NCBI GenBank assembly: GCA_958295855.1
Contig: OY282383.1
Span: 4,134,481 to 4,198,480, forward strand
Length of the DNA stretch: 64,000 nucleotides
Direction of reading: 5' to 3'
From: an uncultured Poribacteria bacterium
GTDB taxonomy: Bacteria; Poribacteria; WGA-4E; WGA-3G
Below are positions 51,217 through 60,383 of this stretch, in pieces. The notes under the pieces are model-generated. The model was given only the letters and a program-made list of their open reading frames with translations, had not been told where the DNA came from and did not search any database. A program made the translations under genes and the position numbers. Every line of letters starts with the position of its first letter. The stretch's first letter is position 1.

Positions 51217-51628
51217 GTGCGGACTGTTCCACATGGGCAGGCGTACGTGCTTGTCCATACCCGCGCCCGTTTTAATAATGTGAGTTCGGAAACCTAAAAA
51301 GGACGAAAAACCTCAAGTCCACGGCGGTTTCTTGAAGCGTAGGAAACCTTTGTTGTCGCACCATCTGTTAGATTGGGTTACCTGTCGCAAACTGACATTT
51401 TTGCGGCTAAGGGTATTTACCCCGCTTTGCGGGGCGGATACCACCCTCGCCCAGATGCGACGTGCATCGCGCTACGAAATCGCGACGGAAACCTCTGGCA
51501 TGGCCTGAAAAAACTTGCATTCGGAATCATTGTGTGGTATCCTTAATAGAGGCGTTGAGAAAAAAGCATCACCACACCGGCTGTTCCCAAATGTTCCTTG
51601 ATTCAGTCGGTTCTATAGGAGAAGAAAA
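51217..51628. other. Intergenic region with 70-bp repeat copy (51398-51468)
   Basis: No gene is seen. The block TTTTTGCGGCTAAGGGTATT TACCCCGCTTTGCGGGG GGATACCACCCTCGCCCAGA TGCGACGTGCAT is the second copy of the repeat at 49944-50017. A promoter for the aspartic protease gene lies at 51515-51543. Confidence 0.65.
51515..51543 (+). promoter_or_regulatory. Sigma-70-like promoter of the interrupted aspartic protease gene
   Basis: TTGCAT at 51515-51520 and TATCCT at 51538-51543 are 17 bp apart, 86 bp before the ATG at 51629. Confidence 0.5.
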
Positions 51629-51862
51629 ATGAGACATACAACGGAAATTGAAATCGCAAATCTAGCAGACGTAGTTTTGGCAAATAGAGGTGTTATCAAC
51701 AGTGAAGATGTTCGCCGTGTCACCGTTAAAGACGCGCTCGTTGATACCGGCGCAACACGGTTATCCTTACCGCAGCCACTCATTGAACAGCTTGGTTTGA
51801 CTCCCTTAAGCACAGCAAAGGCGAGAACAGCAAATGGCATAGTAGACCGGATTATTTATTCA

Positions 51863-53292
51863 CTCCCCGTTTTCAAAACCCCATGCTTCAGCGTGGGGAT
51901 GTAGAAAACGCAAAAAACATTTGCAACTTAGTTGCAAAATAGTGTATAATACTCACAGCATTGTTGGTAGAGATTTGCATCCGCGTCGCAAGGCGCGGTC
52001 TCTACCGCAGCCGTATGCAAACGGGAACAATGCTGGAGAAAACAATGCGAACCTTTAAATACAAAATACAATCTCATAAGCGTAACAGGCATTTGATGTC
52101 TAACACGCGTCTCATCAGTCAGGTGCATAACCACTTCATTGCTCTGTCCCGTAGGCACTACCGTATCTACGGAAAGTCTGAAGGTTACAAACGCGCGAAT
52201 TACTATCGCCTCGCCAAGCACCTGACGAAGTTGAAGCGTCTTCCGAAGTATGCCCATTGGAAGAAACCTTACTCGTGGGCTTTGCAGGAGTGCCTGAAAC
52301 GCATTGAACGTGGCTATATTAACTTCTTTGAGCGCCGGGCGAAGCGTCCTCCCAAGTTCAAGGGGTGGCGTAAATACCGCTCCATGACGTTTGCTGGCAC
52401 GCAGGTTAAAATAGAACAGGTATCTGATAAATCGTGTGACAAAAGACGCGTCCCTGTGGGTAAGATACGCCTTGCTGGGCGTTGGTATCGCTTTTGGCTG
52501 CACCGTCCCCTCGAAGGCAACGTGAAACGTGTCACCGTGAAACGTGACACACTGGGCGATTGGTATCTCACCATCGTTACCGATGACGAAGGCTTGAGTC
52601 CCGAACCGAAGATGGGTCAGGCTGCTGGGTTTGATTTCGGTCTCAAAACCTTCCTCACCTGTTCCGATGGTAAGAAATACCCATCGCCACAATTCTACAA
52701 ACAGTCGGCTGACAAAGTTGCAAAAGCCAACCGTGCTGTTTCTAAGAAACAACTCGGTAGCAACAATCGAGAACGCGCACGCAAACACTACGCCCGAACA
52801 CACCGCAAGATCACTCGCCAACGCGAAGACCATCACTGGAAACTGGCATTGCACCTTGTCCGTCTGTTTGACGTGTGTTTCTTTGAGGACTTGAATCTCA
52901 AAGGTATGAAACGTCTCTGGGGGAAGAAAATCTCTGACCTCGGCTTCGGTGACTTCATGCAAAAGATACGGTGGCAGGCACACAAACGATGCAAGCGTGT
53001 GGAAACCATCGGACGTTGGGAGCCTACCACGCCGATATGCCACAATTGTGGACAGCGTGTGATGTTTCTGGAACTCAAAGACCGGGAGTGGTATTGTCAT
53101 GTGTGTAAAACCCTGCATGATAGAGATGTCAACGCTGCAATAAACATTCTTAAGGTTGGGATATCAACCTTTGGCGGAGAGGAAGTAAAACCTGCGGATG
53201 CAGGTATTCCTTGTTGATACCACAATCCACTCTGCGGGCACGGTGGCTTTCCAGAGAAGCCCAGTGCTTTAGCACTGGGAGTATATCACTCA
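51863..53292 (+). mobile_element. IS605-type element with TnpB only (IS1341-like)
   Basis: The element is about 1430 bp. The left end begins CTCCCCGTTTTCAAAACCCC with a hairpin CCCCATGCTTCAGCGTGGGG (51879-51898). The right end has the hairpin CCCAGTGCTTTAGCACTGGG (53260-53279) and ends GTATATCACTCA. The left flank ends TTATTCA and the right end of the element ends CACTCA, fitting cleavage at a TCA-like site with no target duplication. A second short stem-loop (TTTGCAACTTAGTTGCAAA, 51918-51937) lies near the left end. There is no tnpA, so it needs a transposase in trans. Confidence 0.85.
52045..53217 (+). CDS. tnpB: TnpB, RNA-guided DNA endonuclease of an IS605-type element
   Basis: A 390-residue TnpB. 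The RuvC-like catalytic acids are in AAGFDFGLKTFL (D about 197), FFEDLNLKGM (E about 281) and HDRDVNAAINIL (D about 361). A zinc finger CHNCG...CHVC (about 332-354) sits between the second and third. The N-terminal beta domain begins MRTFKYKIQSHKRNRH. All catalytic residues are intact, so it may be active. CTGGAG lies 7 nt before the ATG at 52045. The right-end non-coding RNA that guides TnpB would span the 3' end of the gene and the right hairpin to 53292. Confidence 0.95.
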   Translation: MRTFKYKIQSHKRNRHLMSNTRLISQVHNHFIALSRRHYRIYGKSEGYKRANYYRLAKHLTKLKRLPKYAHWKKPYSWALQECLKRIERGYINFFERRAKRPPKFKGWRKYRSMTFAGTQVKIEQVSDKSCDKRRVPVGKIRLAGRWYRFWLHRPLEGNVKRVTVKRDTLGDWYLTIVTDDEGLSPEPKMGQAAGFDFGLKTFLTCSDGKKYPSPQFYKQSADKVAKANRAVSKKQLGSNNRERARKHYARTHRKITRQREDHHWKLALHLVRLFDVCFFEDLNLKGMKRLWGKKISDLGFGDFMQKIRWQAHKRCKRVETIGRWEPTTPICHNCGQRVMFLELKDREWYCHVCKTLHDRDVNAAINILKVGISTFGGEEVKPADAGIPC

Positions 53293-53479
53293 GAAGTCCG
53301 GTTTGTAATATTGGAGCGAGACGGAGCACTCCCGGTAACAAACCTCCCCGAGGATGCCCCTGTCCTTGTTGGACACATGGTTTTAGAACAACTGGACCTC
53401 TGTGTTGACATCAGAAAAGGGTTAATCTATAATCCAGACCACGACAACGAATGGATTGACGAGGCATGGTAACAATTAT

Positions 53480-54721
53480 ATGAGTTTTCACTATAAAGAT
53501 GGGTATCTCTACTGCGAAAAATTGAAAGTTAAAGACATTCAGGAACGGGTACCCTACAGTCCATTTTATCTCTACAGCCTCGCGCAGTTGGAGGCGAATT
53601 ATGCTGCATATCAGGAAGCACTTGCGGGCATTGACTCGATTATCGGTTATGCAATTAAGGCAAATAACAACCTCACCCTTCTCAAACGCTTAAGTACGCT
53701 TGGCAGTGGCGCAGTGCTCGTCAGCGGCAATGAATTGCGGATGTCGCTCGCGGCAGGGTTCGATCTGAAGCGAACTATCCTAAACGGCAACGGCAAAACG
53801 CTTGCGGAACTCAGCCTCGCTGTTGAACACGGGGTGCTGATTAACATTGACAGCGAATTCGATTTGGTGCACATCCAGCAGACAGCGAAACACCTTAACA
53901 AACCTGCAAATGTCCTCATCCGTATCAATCCTGATGTAGATGCGGAGGTTCATCCGTACGTTTCCACGGGCATCAAAAATTCCAAGTTCGGCATCCGCAA
54001 TGAGCGGCTTAACTGGTTTTTAAACCACATTCGCAAGGATAATTTACTTAATTTAGTCGGTGTTCACTGCCATTTGGGTTCGACGATTAAGAAGGTGCGA
54101 ATCTTTCGAGATGCCACCGAAATTATGCTTGTCTTCATGCGGGCGATTCAGGCGGAGGGCTTCTCGCTGCGCTACCTCAACATCGGTGGCGGCTTGGGAA
54201 TTGACTACGAACGCACCGGTGAAGACATCCCGACACCGACGGATCTCATCGATTCGATCCGCGATCTGCTCCCCGAAGAGATTACGCTCATTATTGAACC
54301 CGGCCGCTCCCTTGTTGGCAATACTGCCGTGCTTGTCAACCGCGTCACGGGCGTGAAGACCAACGGTAACAAGCATTTCATCGTAACGGATGGCAGTATG
54401 TCAGAACTCATCCGACCGAGTCTGTACGATACGTATCAACATATCCAGTTTATCGAACCTATTGACGGAGGGGTTGAAACGTACGACGTGGTCGGCCCCG
54501 TCTGCGAATCCGCAGATTTTCTCGGCAAAGCGCGGGCACTTCCCACCCCTCACGAAGGTGCAGGGCTGGTTGTTTGTGACGCGGGTGCTTATTGTCACGC
54601 TATGAGCTCTAACTACAACCTGAAGATGCGCCCCCCGGAATATATCGTTGATGGCGATACCCTCACCTGTATCCGCCGCGTGGAGACGTTAGACGACTAT
54701 CTGCGTCTGTTTGACGTGTAG
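53480..54721 (+). CDS. lysA: Diaminopimelate decarboxylase
   Basis: A 413-residue PLP-dependent LysA, the last step of lysine biosynthesis. The PLP lysine is in IIGYAIKANNN (K about 60), the phosphate/glycine loop is YLNIGGGLGIDY, IIEPGRSLVGNT carries the substrate-contacting arginine, and the catalytic cysteine motif is VVGPVCESADFLGK. DAGAYCHAMSSNYN is the conserved end. The ATG at 53480 is preferred. An ATG at 53456 would overlap the protease gene. It starts 7 bp after the stop of the (now interrupted) aspartic protease gene, so it was likely co-transcribed with it. Confidence 0.96.
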   Translation: MSFHYKDGYLYCEKLKVKDIQERVPYSPFYLYSLAQLEANYAAYQEALAGIDSIIGYAIKANNNLTLLKRLSTLGSGAVLVSGNELRMSLAAGFDLKRTILNGNGKTLAELSLAVEHGVLINIDSEFDLVHIQQTAKHLNKPANVLIRINPDVDAEVHPYVSTGIKNSKFGIRNERLNWFLNHIRKDNLLNLVGVHCHLGSTIKKVRIFRDATEIMLVFMRAIQAEGFSLRYLNIGGGLGIDYERTGEDIPTPTDLIDSIRDLLPEEITLIIEPGRSLVGNTAVLVNRVTGVKTNGNKHFIVTDGSMSELIRPSLYDTYQHIQFIEPIDGGVETYDVVGPVCESADFLGKARALPTPHEGAGLVVCDAGAYCHAMSSNYNLKMRPPEYIVDGDTLTCIRRVETLDDYLRLFDV

Positions 54722-54793
54722 GCGTGTGGCTGCGTTGCGCGTGCTGCCAGTAGGCGCGTTTGATTGGCTCATGTGTAGGGTTCACAGATTGCG

Positions 54794-55819
54794 CTACAAA
54801 AAAGACAACCGTTCCTCCAAAAATGCAATTCCCGGTGCCAGATTAATCTCATGTTCACCCTGAAAATGATCCAACACTAATCGACCGCGTTGCCCCGATG
54901 CCGCATAGATCTTCTCTAACTGCTCAAACGCCTCCAACGCATCCTCTTCAATAAAACACAAATCGTCCGAGCCGATCTGCACCATACACGCCCGCGGCGC
55001 GATAAGCCCTGCCACGTCCGCGATGTCCCCCGCCTTCCGCAGCCCGAACATAAACTGCGAACCACACGTATTTCCACGTCCCCGGTCATTCAGCGCGTCC
55101 GTCAATGTGCTCAGGTAACAAACGATAACCGCCGCCTTAATCCGCCGATCCAAGGCGGAAATGTACGTCGTCATCGTGCCGCCGAACGAACACCCCATGC
55201 ACCCCAAGCGGCGGCCATCCACTTCCGGGCGAGACTGGAGATAATCCAAACACCGCTGTCCGTCTGATATATTTAACTGTAGCAGTTGGTAGCCGAAGTA
55301 GCCGAGTGCTAGATAGGCGACGTTGCATCCATCGCGCCCGGGCCGACGCACCCATTCATCTCGATCCTTCCGTTCGCCGAAGCATCGCCAATCCGGTGCT
55401 AACGTCACGAAGCCGCGCCTCGCCAATTCCACAGCGTACTGTTTCTGATAATCCTGCACGATGCCGACTGCCCCATCTTTCCCGACTCCGTGCCCGTGTG
55501 CACACAGCACCGCGGGGGCCGGGTTCTCCGCACTGGCACTATCTGGGATTAAGACGTACGCTGGAATCGAAGAAAACGCATCTGGGTTAAAGATGATCTT
55601 TTCCTGTGTGTAGCCATCATGTTGTGTCTGCTTCAAGGTTTCAACTTCTAACGGCACTGCTTCCGGCTTTCGCCCTAGGTCGCTAACGAGGTTGCGCCGG
55701 AATTTCCTTCGCCACGCTTGCCATTCCGTCTTGGTTGTCCCGTTGAAATGGAGGGGCGGCGTTGCTTTCAGAAGTTGTTCAACCCCCTGTTCCGCGGTCA
55801 AAAATCGCTGTACTGCCAT
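54794..55819 (-). CDS. Alpha/beta hydrolase (acetyl xylan esterase/dienelactone hydrolase-like)
   Basis: A 341-residue cytosolic alpha/beta hydrolase of the AXE1/DUF-type group. The oxyanion region is AVLCAHGHGVGKDG. The nucleophile elbow is GCMGCSFGGTMTTY (GxSxG variant GCSFG). The distal histidine is in LDHFQGEHEINLA and the acid in QIGSDDLCFIEEDA. WRCFGERKDRDEW is the loop typical of this group. No signal peptide is present. Neighbour genes do not indicate a substrate. A poor ribosome site is present before the ATG at 55819. Confidence 0.85.
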   Translation of the reverse strand: MAVQRFLTAEQGVEQLLKATPPLHFNGTTKTEWQAWRRKFRRNLVSDLGRKPEAVPLEVETLKQTQHDGYTQEKIIFNPDAFSSIPAYVLIPDSASAENPAPAVLCAHGHGVGKDGAVGIVQDYQKQYAVELARRGFVTLAPDWRCFGERKDRDEWVRRPGRDGCNVAYLALGYFGYQLLQLNISDGQRCLDYLQSRPEVDGRRLGCMGCSFGGTMTTYISALDRRIKAAVIVCYLSTLTDALNDRGRGNTCGSQFMFGLRKAGDIADVAGLIAPRACMVQIGSDDLCFIEEDALEAFEQLEKIYAASGQRGRLVLDHFQGEHEINLAPGIAFLEERLSFL

Positions 55820-55925
55820 AATTATGCCTCCTATCGTTATCTATTTTTGCGTCGTTATCCGCCGGTTCGGCCCCTCGCTTTGTAAATGTTTCTTCTGCAC
55901 GTTGGAGCCTCTCTAACTCAAGCGG

Positions 55926-56123
55926 TTAGTAATAGAGAGGGATGTCGAACCCTAAATTGGGCACATCATAGACACGAATAGTTGGTTCTAACTGACGAGG
56001 GATGTGTGGAAGGCTCTCCTCAAAGCATTTGTAATCGTGTCTTAGATAGAAATTCAACATGTGCCAAAAACGAGTAAAAGAATGGTAACACGTCTCCTGC
56101 ATTCTATCAACAAGATTAATCAC
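55926..56123 (-). CDS. Doubtful small protein (65 aa)
   Basis: A GTG-initiated frame reading MINLVDRMQETCYHSFTRFW, HMLNFYLRHDYKCFEESLPH and ending VPNLGFDIPLYY. The composition looks protein-like but I recognise nothing, and no ribosome site is evident. It could be a gene remnant. It is divergent from the leaderless promoter of the ABC ATPase gene. The rest of 55820-56195 holds no other feature. Confidence 0.25.
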   Translation of the reverse strand: MINLVDRMQETCYHSFTRFWHMLNFYLRHDYKCFEESLPHIPRQLEPTIRVYDVPNLGFDIPLYY

Positions 56124-56160
56124 AATAGGGCTTTCGCAATTCTTCCAACCTTAATTTTTC

Positions 56161-56189
56161 TTGCTTTTTACAGTTTTCCATGTTATAGT
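56161..56189 (+). promoter_or_regulatory. Promoter placed for leaderless transcription of the ABC ATPase gene
   Basis: TTGCTT at 56161-56166 and TATAGT at 56184-56189 are 17 bp apart. The expected start site is about 56196, which is the ATG itself. No Shine-Dalgarno lies upstream of that ATG. Confidence 0.5.
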
Positions 56190-56195
56190 AATCTC

Positions 56196-58283
56196 ATGAA
56201 CGAAACCTTGCTCAGCGTCCAAAACCTCAAAACCTATTTTCGCACCCCGGAAGGGCTTGCACGTGCGGTTGATGGCATCTCTTTTGACATCAAGCCGAAC
56301 GAGATTTTCGCGCTCGTCGGTGAGTCCGGGTGTGGAAAAAGCGTCACTGCGCTTTCCCTCATTCAACTGGTTCCACAGCCGACTGGGTACATCGCAGGCG
56401 GTGCCATCTACTACAAGGGGCAAGACATCACGCGCCTCCCCGACATCGAAAAACGGAAGATTCAGGGCAATGACATCGCCATGATCTTCCAAGAGCCGAT
56501 GACCAGCCTCAATCCCGTTTTCACCATCGGCAACCAGATTTCAGAGGCAATCCAACAGCACCAAAACCTCCACGGTACTGCCGCACGGAACGCGGCGATT
56601 GAGATGTTGGACCTCGTCGGTATTCCTGAACCCGTTGCCCGTTCTGATGAATACCCGCACCAAATGTCCGGCGGCATGAAACAGCGCGTTATGATTGCGA
56701 TGGCACTCTCCTGTCGCCCTGGACTGCTCATTGCCGATGAGCCCACAACTGCCCTGGATGTCACCATCCAAGCGCAGATTCTTGAACTCATCCAACGCCT
56801 CCAGCAGGAATTGCAGATGGCGGTCCTGCTCATCACGCACGACTTGGGGGTTGTTGCGAACATGGCAGACCGCGTCGCTGTAATGTACGCCGGAAAAATC
56901 GCCGAGATAGGCACGTGGCAACAACTCTACAAGACACCGCGGCACCCCTATACCCTCAAGCTCTTGGAATCGACACCAGCGCGTCATAAGCGCGGCACCC
57001 AGTTACACACAATCACAGGCAGAGTACCCAAGGCTACCGAATATGGAGACGGTTGTAGGTTTGCCGAACGGTGCCCCGAGTTCATGGAGGGATGCAAGCA
57101 CATTGTCCCGACGTTGCATGCCCTTGAAGAAGGACATAACGTCGCCTGTCATCTGTATAGTCCTGAACCGCCGTTTGCCGCGTCAACCGAGGTGCGCGCT
57201 TGGACAGAACGCCTACAAGGAGAGGGGGATAAAGAGGTGCGCGCTTCGACAGCACGCCTACAAGAAGAGGCGGCACCAATTGAGCGGCAGACGCAAGAAT
57301 CGGAACATCATGCGCAGCTTCAGGTGAAAAATCTCTGTGTCCACTACCCAATTCAGAAGGGCATCTTCAAACGCACTGTTGGGTATGTCTACGCCGTTGA
57401 TGATGTGACGCTGACTATTCCGCGCGGCAAAACGCTTGCCCTCGTCGGCGAATCCGGCTCTGGCAAAACCTCCCTCGGCAAAGCTATCCTCCGGTTGGGC
57501 GTACCTGTCAAAGGCGACCTCGTCTATGACGGTGTTGACATTGCCTCCGCTACGCGGGAACAACTACATCCTTATCGGAAGCAGATGCAGATCATCTTCC
57601 AAGACCCCTACGCTTCGCTGAATCCGCGGATGCCCGTGGGCGATATTATTCAGGAGGGAATGCAGGCACACAACATCGGGGCATCTCCATCGGAACGCCG
57701 AGAGCGGGTTGCAGAACTGATGCAGCGCGTCGGCTTATCACCCGATATGGTAACGCGCTACCCCCACGAATTCTCCGGCGGCCAAAGGCAACGCATCGGC
57801 ATTGCCCGATGTCTCGCTGTCTCCCCCGAGTTCATCGTCTGTGATGAGGCTACCAGCGCGCTGGACGTGTCGGTCCAAGCCCAAATCCTGAATCTGCTCA
57901 AATCCCTGCAAAATGACTTTAATCTTACCTATCTGCTCATCACGCACAACCTCTCCGTTGTTGAATACCTCGCGGATGAGGTGGCAGTGATGTATCTCGG
58001 ACGTATTGTGGAACGGGGGACAACCGAAGAAATTTTTGATTCGCCCAAGCATCCCTACACGCGCGCACTCCTCTCCGCTGTACCCAAGATGGACCCAGAG
58101 ACTGGCGTTGAAAAGATCCGATTAGAGGGCGATGTGCCTTCGCCCATCAATCGCCCGGCGGGATGTTATTTTCATCCGCGTTGCCCGGAGGTGATGGCCC
58201 ATTGTAAGGATAAGTATCCAGACGAAACGAATTTCACGCAGACGCATTCATGCCACTGTTATCTGTATCAAAATGGAGAATAA
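56196..58283 (+). CDS. Fused dipeptide/oligopeptide ABC transporter ATP-binding protein (DppD-DppF type)
   Basis: A 695-residue protein with two ABC ATPase domains. Domain 1 has Walker A GESGCGKS, signature MSGGMKQR, Walker B LLIADEPTTALDV and the oligopeptide C-terminal zinc-like motif GCRFAERCPEFMEGC. Domain 2 has GESGSGKTS, FSGGQRQR, FIVCDEATSALDV and GCYFHPRCPEVMAHC. They energise uptake of peptides or similar solutes through permeases that are not in the window. The linker contains two tandem segments AWTERLQGEGDKEVR / ASTARLQEEA, encoded by a 45-bp DNA repeat (57190-57262) similar to the intergenic palindromes. The ATG at 56196 matches the family start. An upstream extension to 56061 does not. 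Confidence 0.93.
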   Translation: MNETLLSVQNLKTYFRTPEGLARAVDGISFDIKPNEIFALVGESGCGKSVTALSLIQLVPQPTGYIAGGAIYYKGQDITRLPDIEKRKIQGNDIAMIFQEPMTSLNPVFTIGNQISEAIQQHQNLHGTAARNAAIEMLDLVGIPEPVARSDEYPHQMSGGMKQRVMIAMALSCRPGLLIADEPTTALDVTIQAQILELIQRLQQELQMAVLLITHDLGVVANMADRVAVMYAGKIAEIGTWQQLYKTPRHPYTLKLLESTPARHKRGTQLHTITGRVPKATEYGDGCRFAERCPEFMEGCKHIVPTLHALEEGHNVACHLYSPEPPFAASTEVRAWTERLQGEGDKEVRASTARLQEEAAPIERQTQESEHHAQLQVKNLCVHYPIQKGIFKRTVGYVYAVDDVTLTIPRGKTLALVGESGSGKTSLGKAILRLGVPVKGDLVYDGVDIASATREQLHPYRKQMQIIFQDPYASLNPRMPVGDIIQEGMQAHNIGASPSERRERVAELMQRVGLSPDMVTRYPHEFSGGQRQRIGIARCLAVSPEFIVCDEATSALDVSVQAQILNLLKSLQNDFNLTYLLITHNLSVVEYLADEVAVMYLGRIVERGTTEEIFDSPKHPYTRALLSAVPKMDPETGVEKIRLEGDVPSPINRPAGCYFHPRCPEVMAHCKDKYPDETNFTQTHSCHCYLYQNGE
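57190..57262 (+). repeat. 45-bp tandem repeat in the ABC ATPase linker
   Basis: GAGGTGCGCGCTTGGACAGA ACGCCTACAA followed by a spacer is repeated as GAGGTGCGCGCTTCGACAGC ACGCCTACAA. The unit resembles GTAGGCGCGCTTTCCAAACG CGCCTAC at 60384. Confidence 0.7.
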
Positions 58284-58481
58284 AACCCAATTAAGCAAAT
58301 TTCAGTATTAAACTTTATTTTTTCAAGCGGTGAGAAAAGAAGGGGCTAGAAGACTGGAGATTGAAATAAAATGTTTCATTTTTAATTCCTTCCCACCTTC
58401 CTTGAAATACAGAATTGATTTCTAAAATTGAATTAAAATGGAGGAATCCCTGTTTTTAAGGAACAGGGTATCAAGAGACAC

Positions 58482-60365
58482 ATGCCAAAAATCAAAATAC
58501 TCTCTGCAGATGTTGCCAATAAAATCGCTGCAGGCGAGGTCGTCGAACGGCCTGCATCTGTTGTCAAAGAACTGGTAGAAAACGCGATGGACGCGGAAAG
58601 CACGAACATCCGCGTCGAAATTCGCGCCGGCGGAAAACGCCTCATCCGCGTCTCTGATAATGGAACCGGCATGGCACGGGAAGATGCACTTCTCGCTTTG
58701 GAACGCCACGCAACCAGTAAAGTCAATCGCATAGAAGACCTTGAGAAGATGCAGACCTTTGGGTTCCGCGGTGAAGCGTTGGCAAGCATTGCATCCGTCT
58801 CACAGTTTGAACTTCTCACCCGCACCGCCGATGCTATTGAGGGAACAAAGGTTAACGTTGAGGGCGGCGTCTTCCGCTCTGTCCAAGAGAGTGGCTGCTC
58901 ACCCGGCACCCACATGACAATTAACAATCTCTTTTACAATGTACCTGCACGCCTCAAGTTCCTCAAGACAGATACCACCGAAGTGAACCATATCACGAAT
59001 CAGGTGACGTGGGCTGCGCTGGCGCATCCAAACATCCAATTTTCGCTATCGCACAACAGCAGGTCGATACTGGATGTGCGTGCCTGCGATTCGCGCATGG
59101 AACGCGTACGCCTCCTATACGGCAAGGAATTCGCTGAAAACCTCATCGAATTTGAGGAAGAACTGCCAGACTTGAAACTGTACGGCTTACTTGGAAAACC
59201 CGAATTTACCAAGCCCAATCGTGAGTATCAACTCTTTTTCCTTAATCAGCGTCCTATTCGCAGTCGTATTATCAGTGCTGTGCTCACGGAAGCCCTCGGC
59301 GCAATGATTCCCAAGGATAGGCACGCGGTTTCCCTACTTTTCCTAACGCTAGCACCAGAAGCGGTCGATGTCAACGTGCACCCTGCCAAAATTGAGGTGC
59401 GCTTTCGGAACGAACGCATGGTTTACAGCGGCCTCGTCCGGATGCTGCGTGCTGCTATTCATAAAGCGAAATATATCCCGAAAATCGAAACGCCTATTGA
59501 AGCGTCGCAAGCCTCGCCTGAGGCAAAAAGTACGACTGCCCACCCATATCAAGGGCGCACCACTGGTAAGGAGATTTCCACGTTCCAGCACCGCCCGCGC
59601 CAGCCAGCAGGCGGAGAAACTGAGGCACCGCAGTCAGAGGGAGCAGAAACTACAGAAAATCACCCACCGGCAGCCACACCCTCCCCAGCAGACGAGGTAC
59701 CAAAGCAGGAACTTAAACCGACCGGCACTGTTGTGCAACCACCGCAACACCCAATTCCTGAAGGATCGAAGCTCCAATTGCTCGATTTTGACGCTGTTGA
59801 ACTGAAGACGAACCTCTTTAAAACCTATATTGTTGCTGAGGCAAAAGATAAAATCTTCTTCATCGACCAGCACGTCGCCGCCGAACGCGTGCTTTATGAA
59901 CGATTCGTCCACCAGTTAGAAGAAGACGGCATTCCCGTGCAGGGACTGTTGCTCCCTGTCACCTTAGAATCCACACCGCAGCAACTCGGTGCCCTGAAAA
60001 TTCACGGAGCCCTCTTCAAAAAACTCGGATTCGATTTGGAGGAATTCGGTGGGAACACTATCCTAATTCGAGCAATTCCGTCGCCACTGCCAACCCGCGT
60101 CGCCGCGCAGACTGTCACTGACTTGCTAGACAAACTCCCGGAACAACCACATACCGACGTGCAGATGCCCCAGGCACTTGAGGATGCTTTGGTAACGCTC
60201 GCCTGCAAATCCGCTGTCAAAGCTGGGGATACATTGGATACTAAGGAGATGATTAACCTCGTTCGGGAGCTATCCGAGGCGAAACTCCCCTTCAATTGTC
60301 CACACTCACGTCCAATTATCATTGAAATGGGGCGCGATGAATTGGAACGCCGCTTCCACCGGTAA
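58482..60365 (+). CDS. mutL: DNA mismatch repair protein MutL
   Basis: A 627-residue MutL of the GHKL ATPase family. The N-terminus has IAAGEVVERPASVVKELVENAMDA, the ATP-lid motifs VSDNGTGM and HATSKVNRIEDLEKMQTFGFRGEAL. The C-terminal dimerisation/nuclease domain has FIDQHVAAERVLYERF, a variant of the DQHA(x)2E(x)4E endonuclease motif with V for the first A, plus ACKSAVKAG and CPHSRP. An active strand-nicking endonuclease is therefore expected, as in organisms lacking MutH. A long proline- and glutamine-rich linker (about 350-430) separates the two domains. MutS is not in the window. Confidence 0.96.
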   Translation: MPKIKILSADVANKIAAGEVVERPASVVKELVENAMDAESTNIRVEIRAGGKRLIRVSDNGTGMAREDALLALERHATSKVNRIEDLEKMQTFGFRGEALASIASVSQFELLTRTADAIEGTKVNVEGGVFRSVQESGCSPGTHMTINNLFYNVPARLKFLKTDTTEVNHITNQVTWAALAHPNIQFSLSHNSRSILDVRACDSRMERVRLLYGKEFAENLIEFEEELPDLKLYGLLGKPEFTKPNREYQLFFLNQRPIRSRIISAVLTEALGAMIPKDRHAVSLLFLTLAPEAVDVNVHPAKIEVRFRNERMVYSGLVRMLRAAIHKAKYIPKIETPIEASQASPEAKSTTAHPYQGRTTGKEISTFQHRPRQPAGGETEAPQSEGAETTENHPPAATPSPADEVPKQELKPTGTVVQPPQHPIPEGSKLQLLDFDAVELKTNLFKTYIVAEAKDKIFFIDQHVAAERVLYERFVHQLEEDGIPVQGLLLPVTLESTPQQLGALKIHGALFKKLGFDLEEFGGNTILIRAIPSPLPTRVAAQTVTDLLDKLPEQPHTDVQMPQALEDALVTLACKSAVKAGDTLDTKEMINLVRELSEAKLPFNCPHSRPIIIEMGRDELERRFHR

Positions 60366-60383
60366 AAAATCGTTCCTTCCCTT

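Larger units (their letters stand above)
51629..53472 (+). pseudogene. Retropepsin-like aspartic protease gene interrupted by a TnpB element
   Basis: The 5' part (51629-51862, 78 codons) reads MRHTTEIEIANLADVVLANR and holds the retropepsin core VTVKDALVDTGATRLSLPQP with the DTGA active-site motif. The 3' part (53293-53472) reads EVRFVILERDGALPVTNLPE DAPVLVGHMVLEQLDL and ends NEWIDEAW. Removing 51863-53292 joins IIYS to EVRF in frame without gain or loss of bases. Retropepsin-like small proteins of this kind are common in cyanobacteria and marine bacteria. The stop TAA at 53470-53472 lies 7 bp before lysA. Confidence 0.88.

Noticed and set aside
51928..53118. 396-residue minus-strand open frame opposite tnpB
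   Set aside because: It mirrors the TnpB coding sequence and shows no independent motif.
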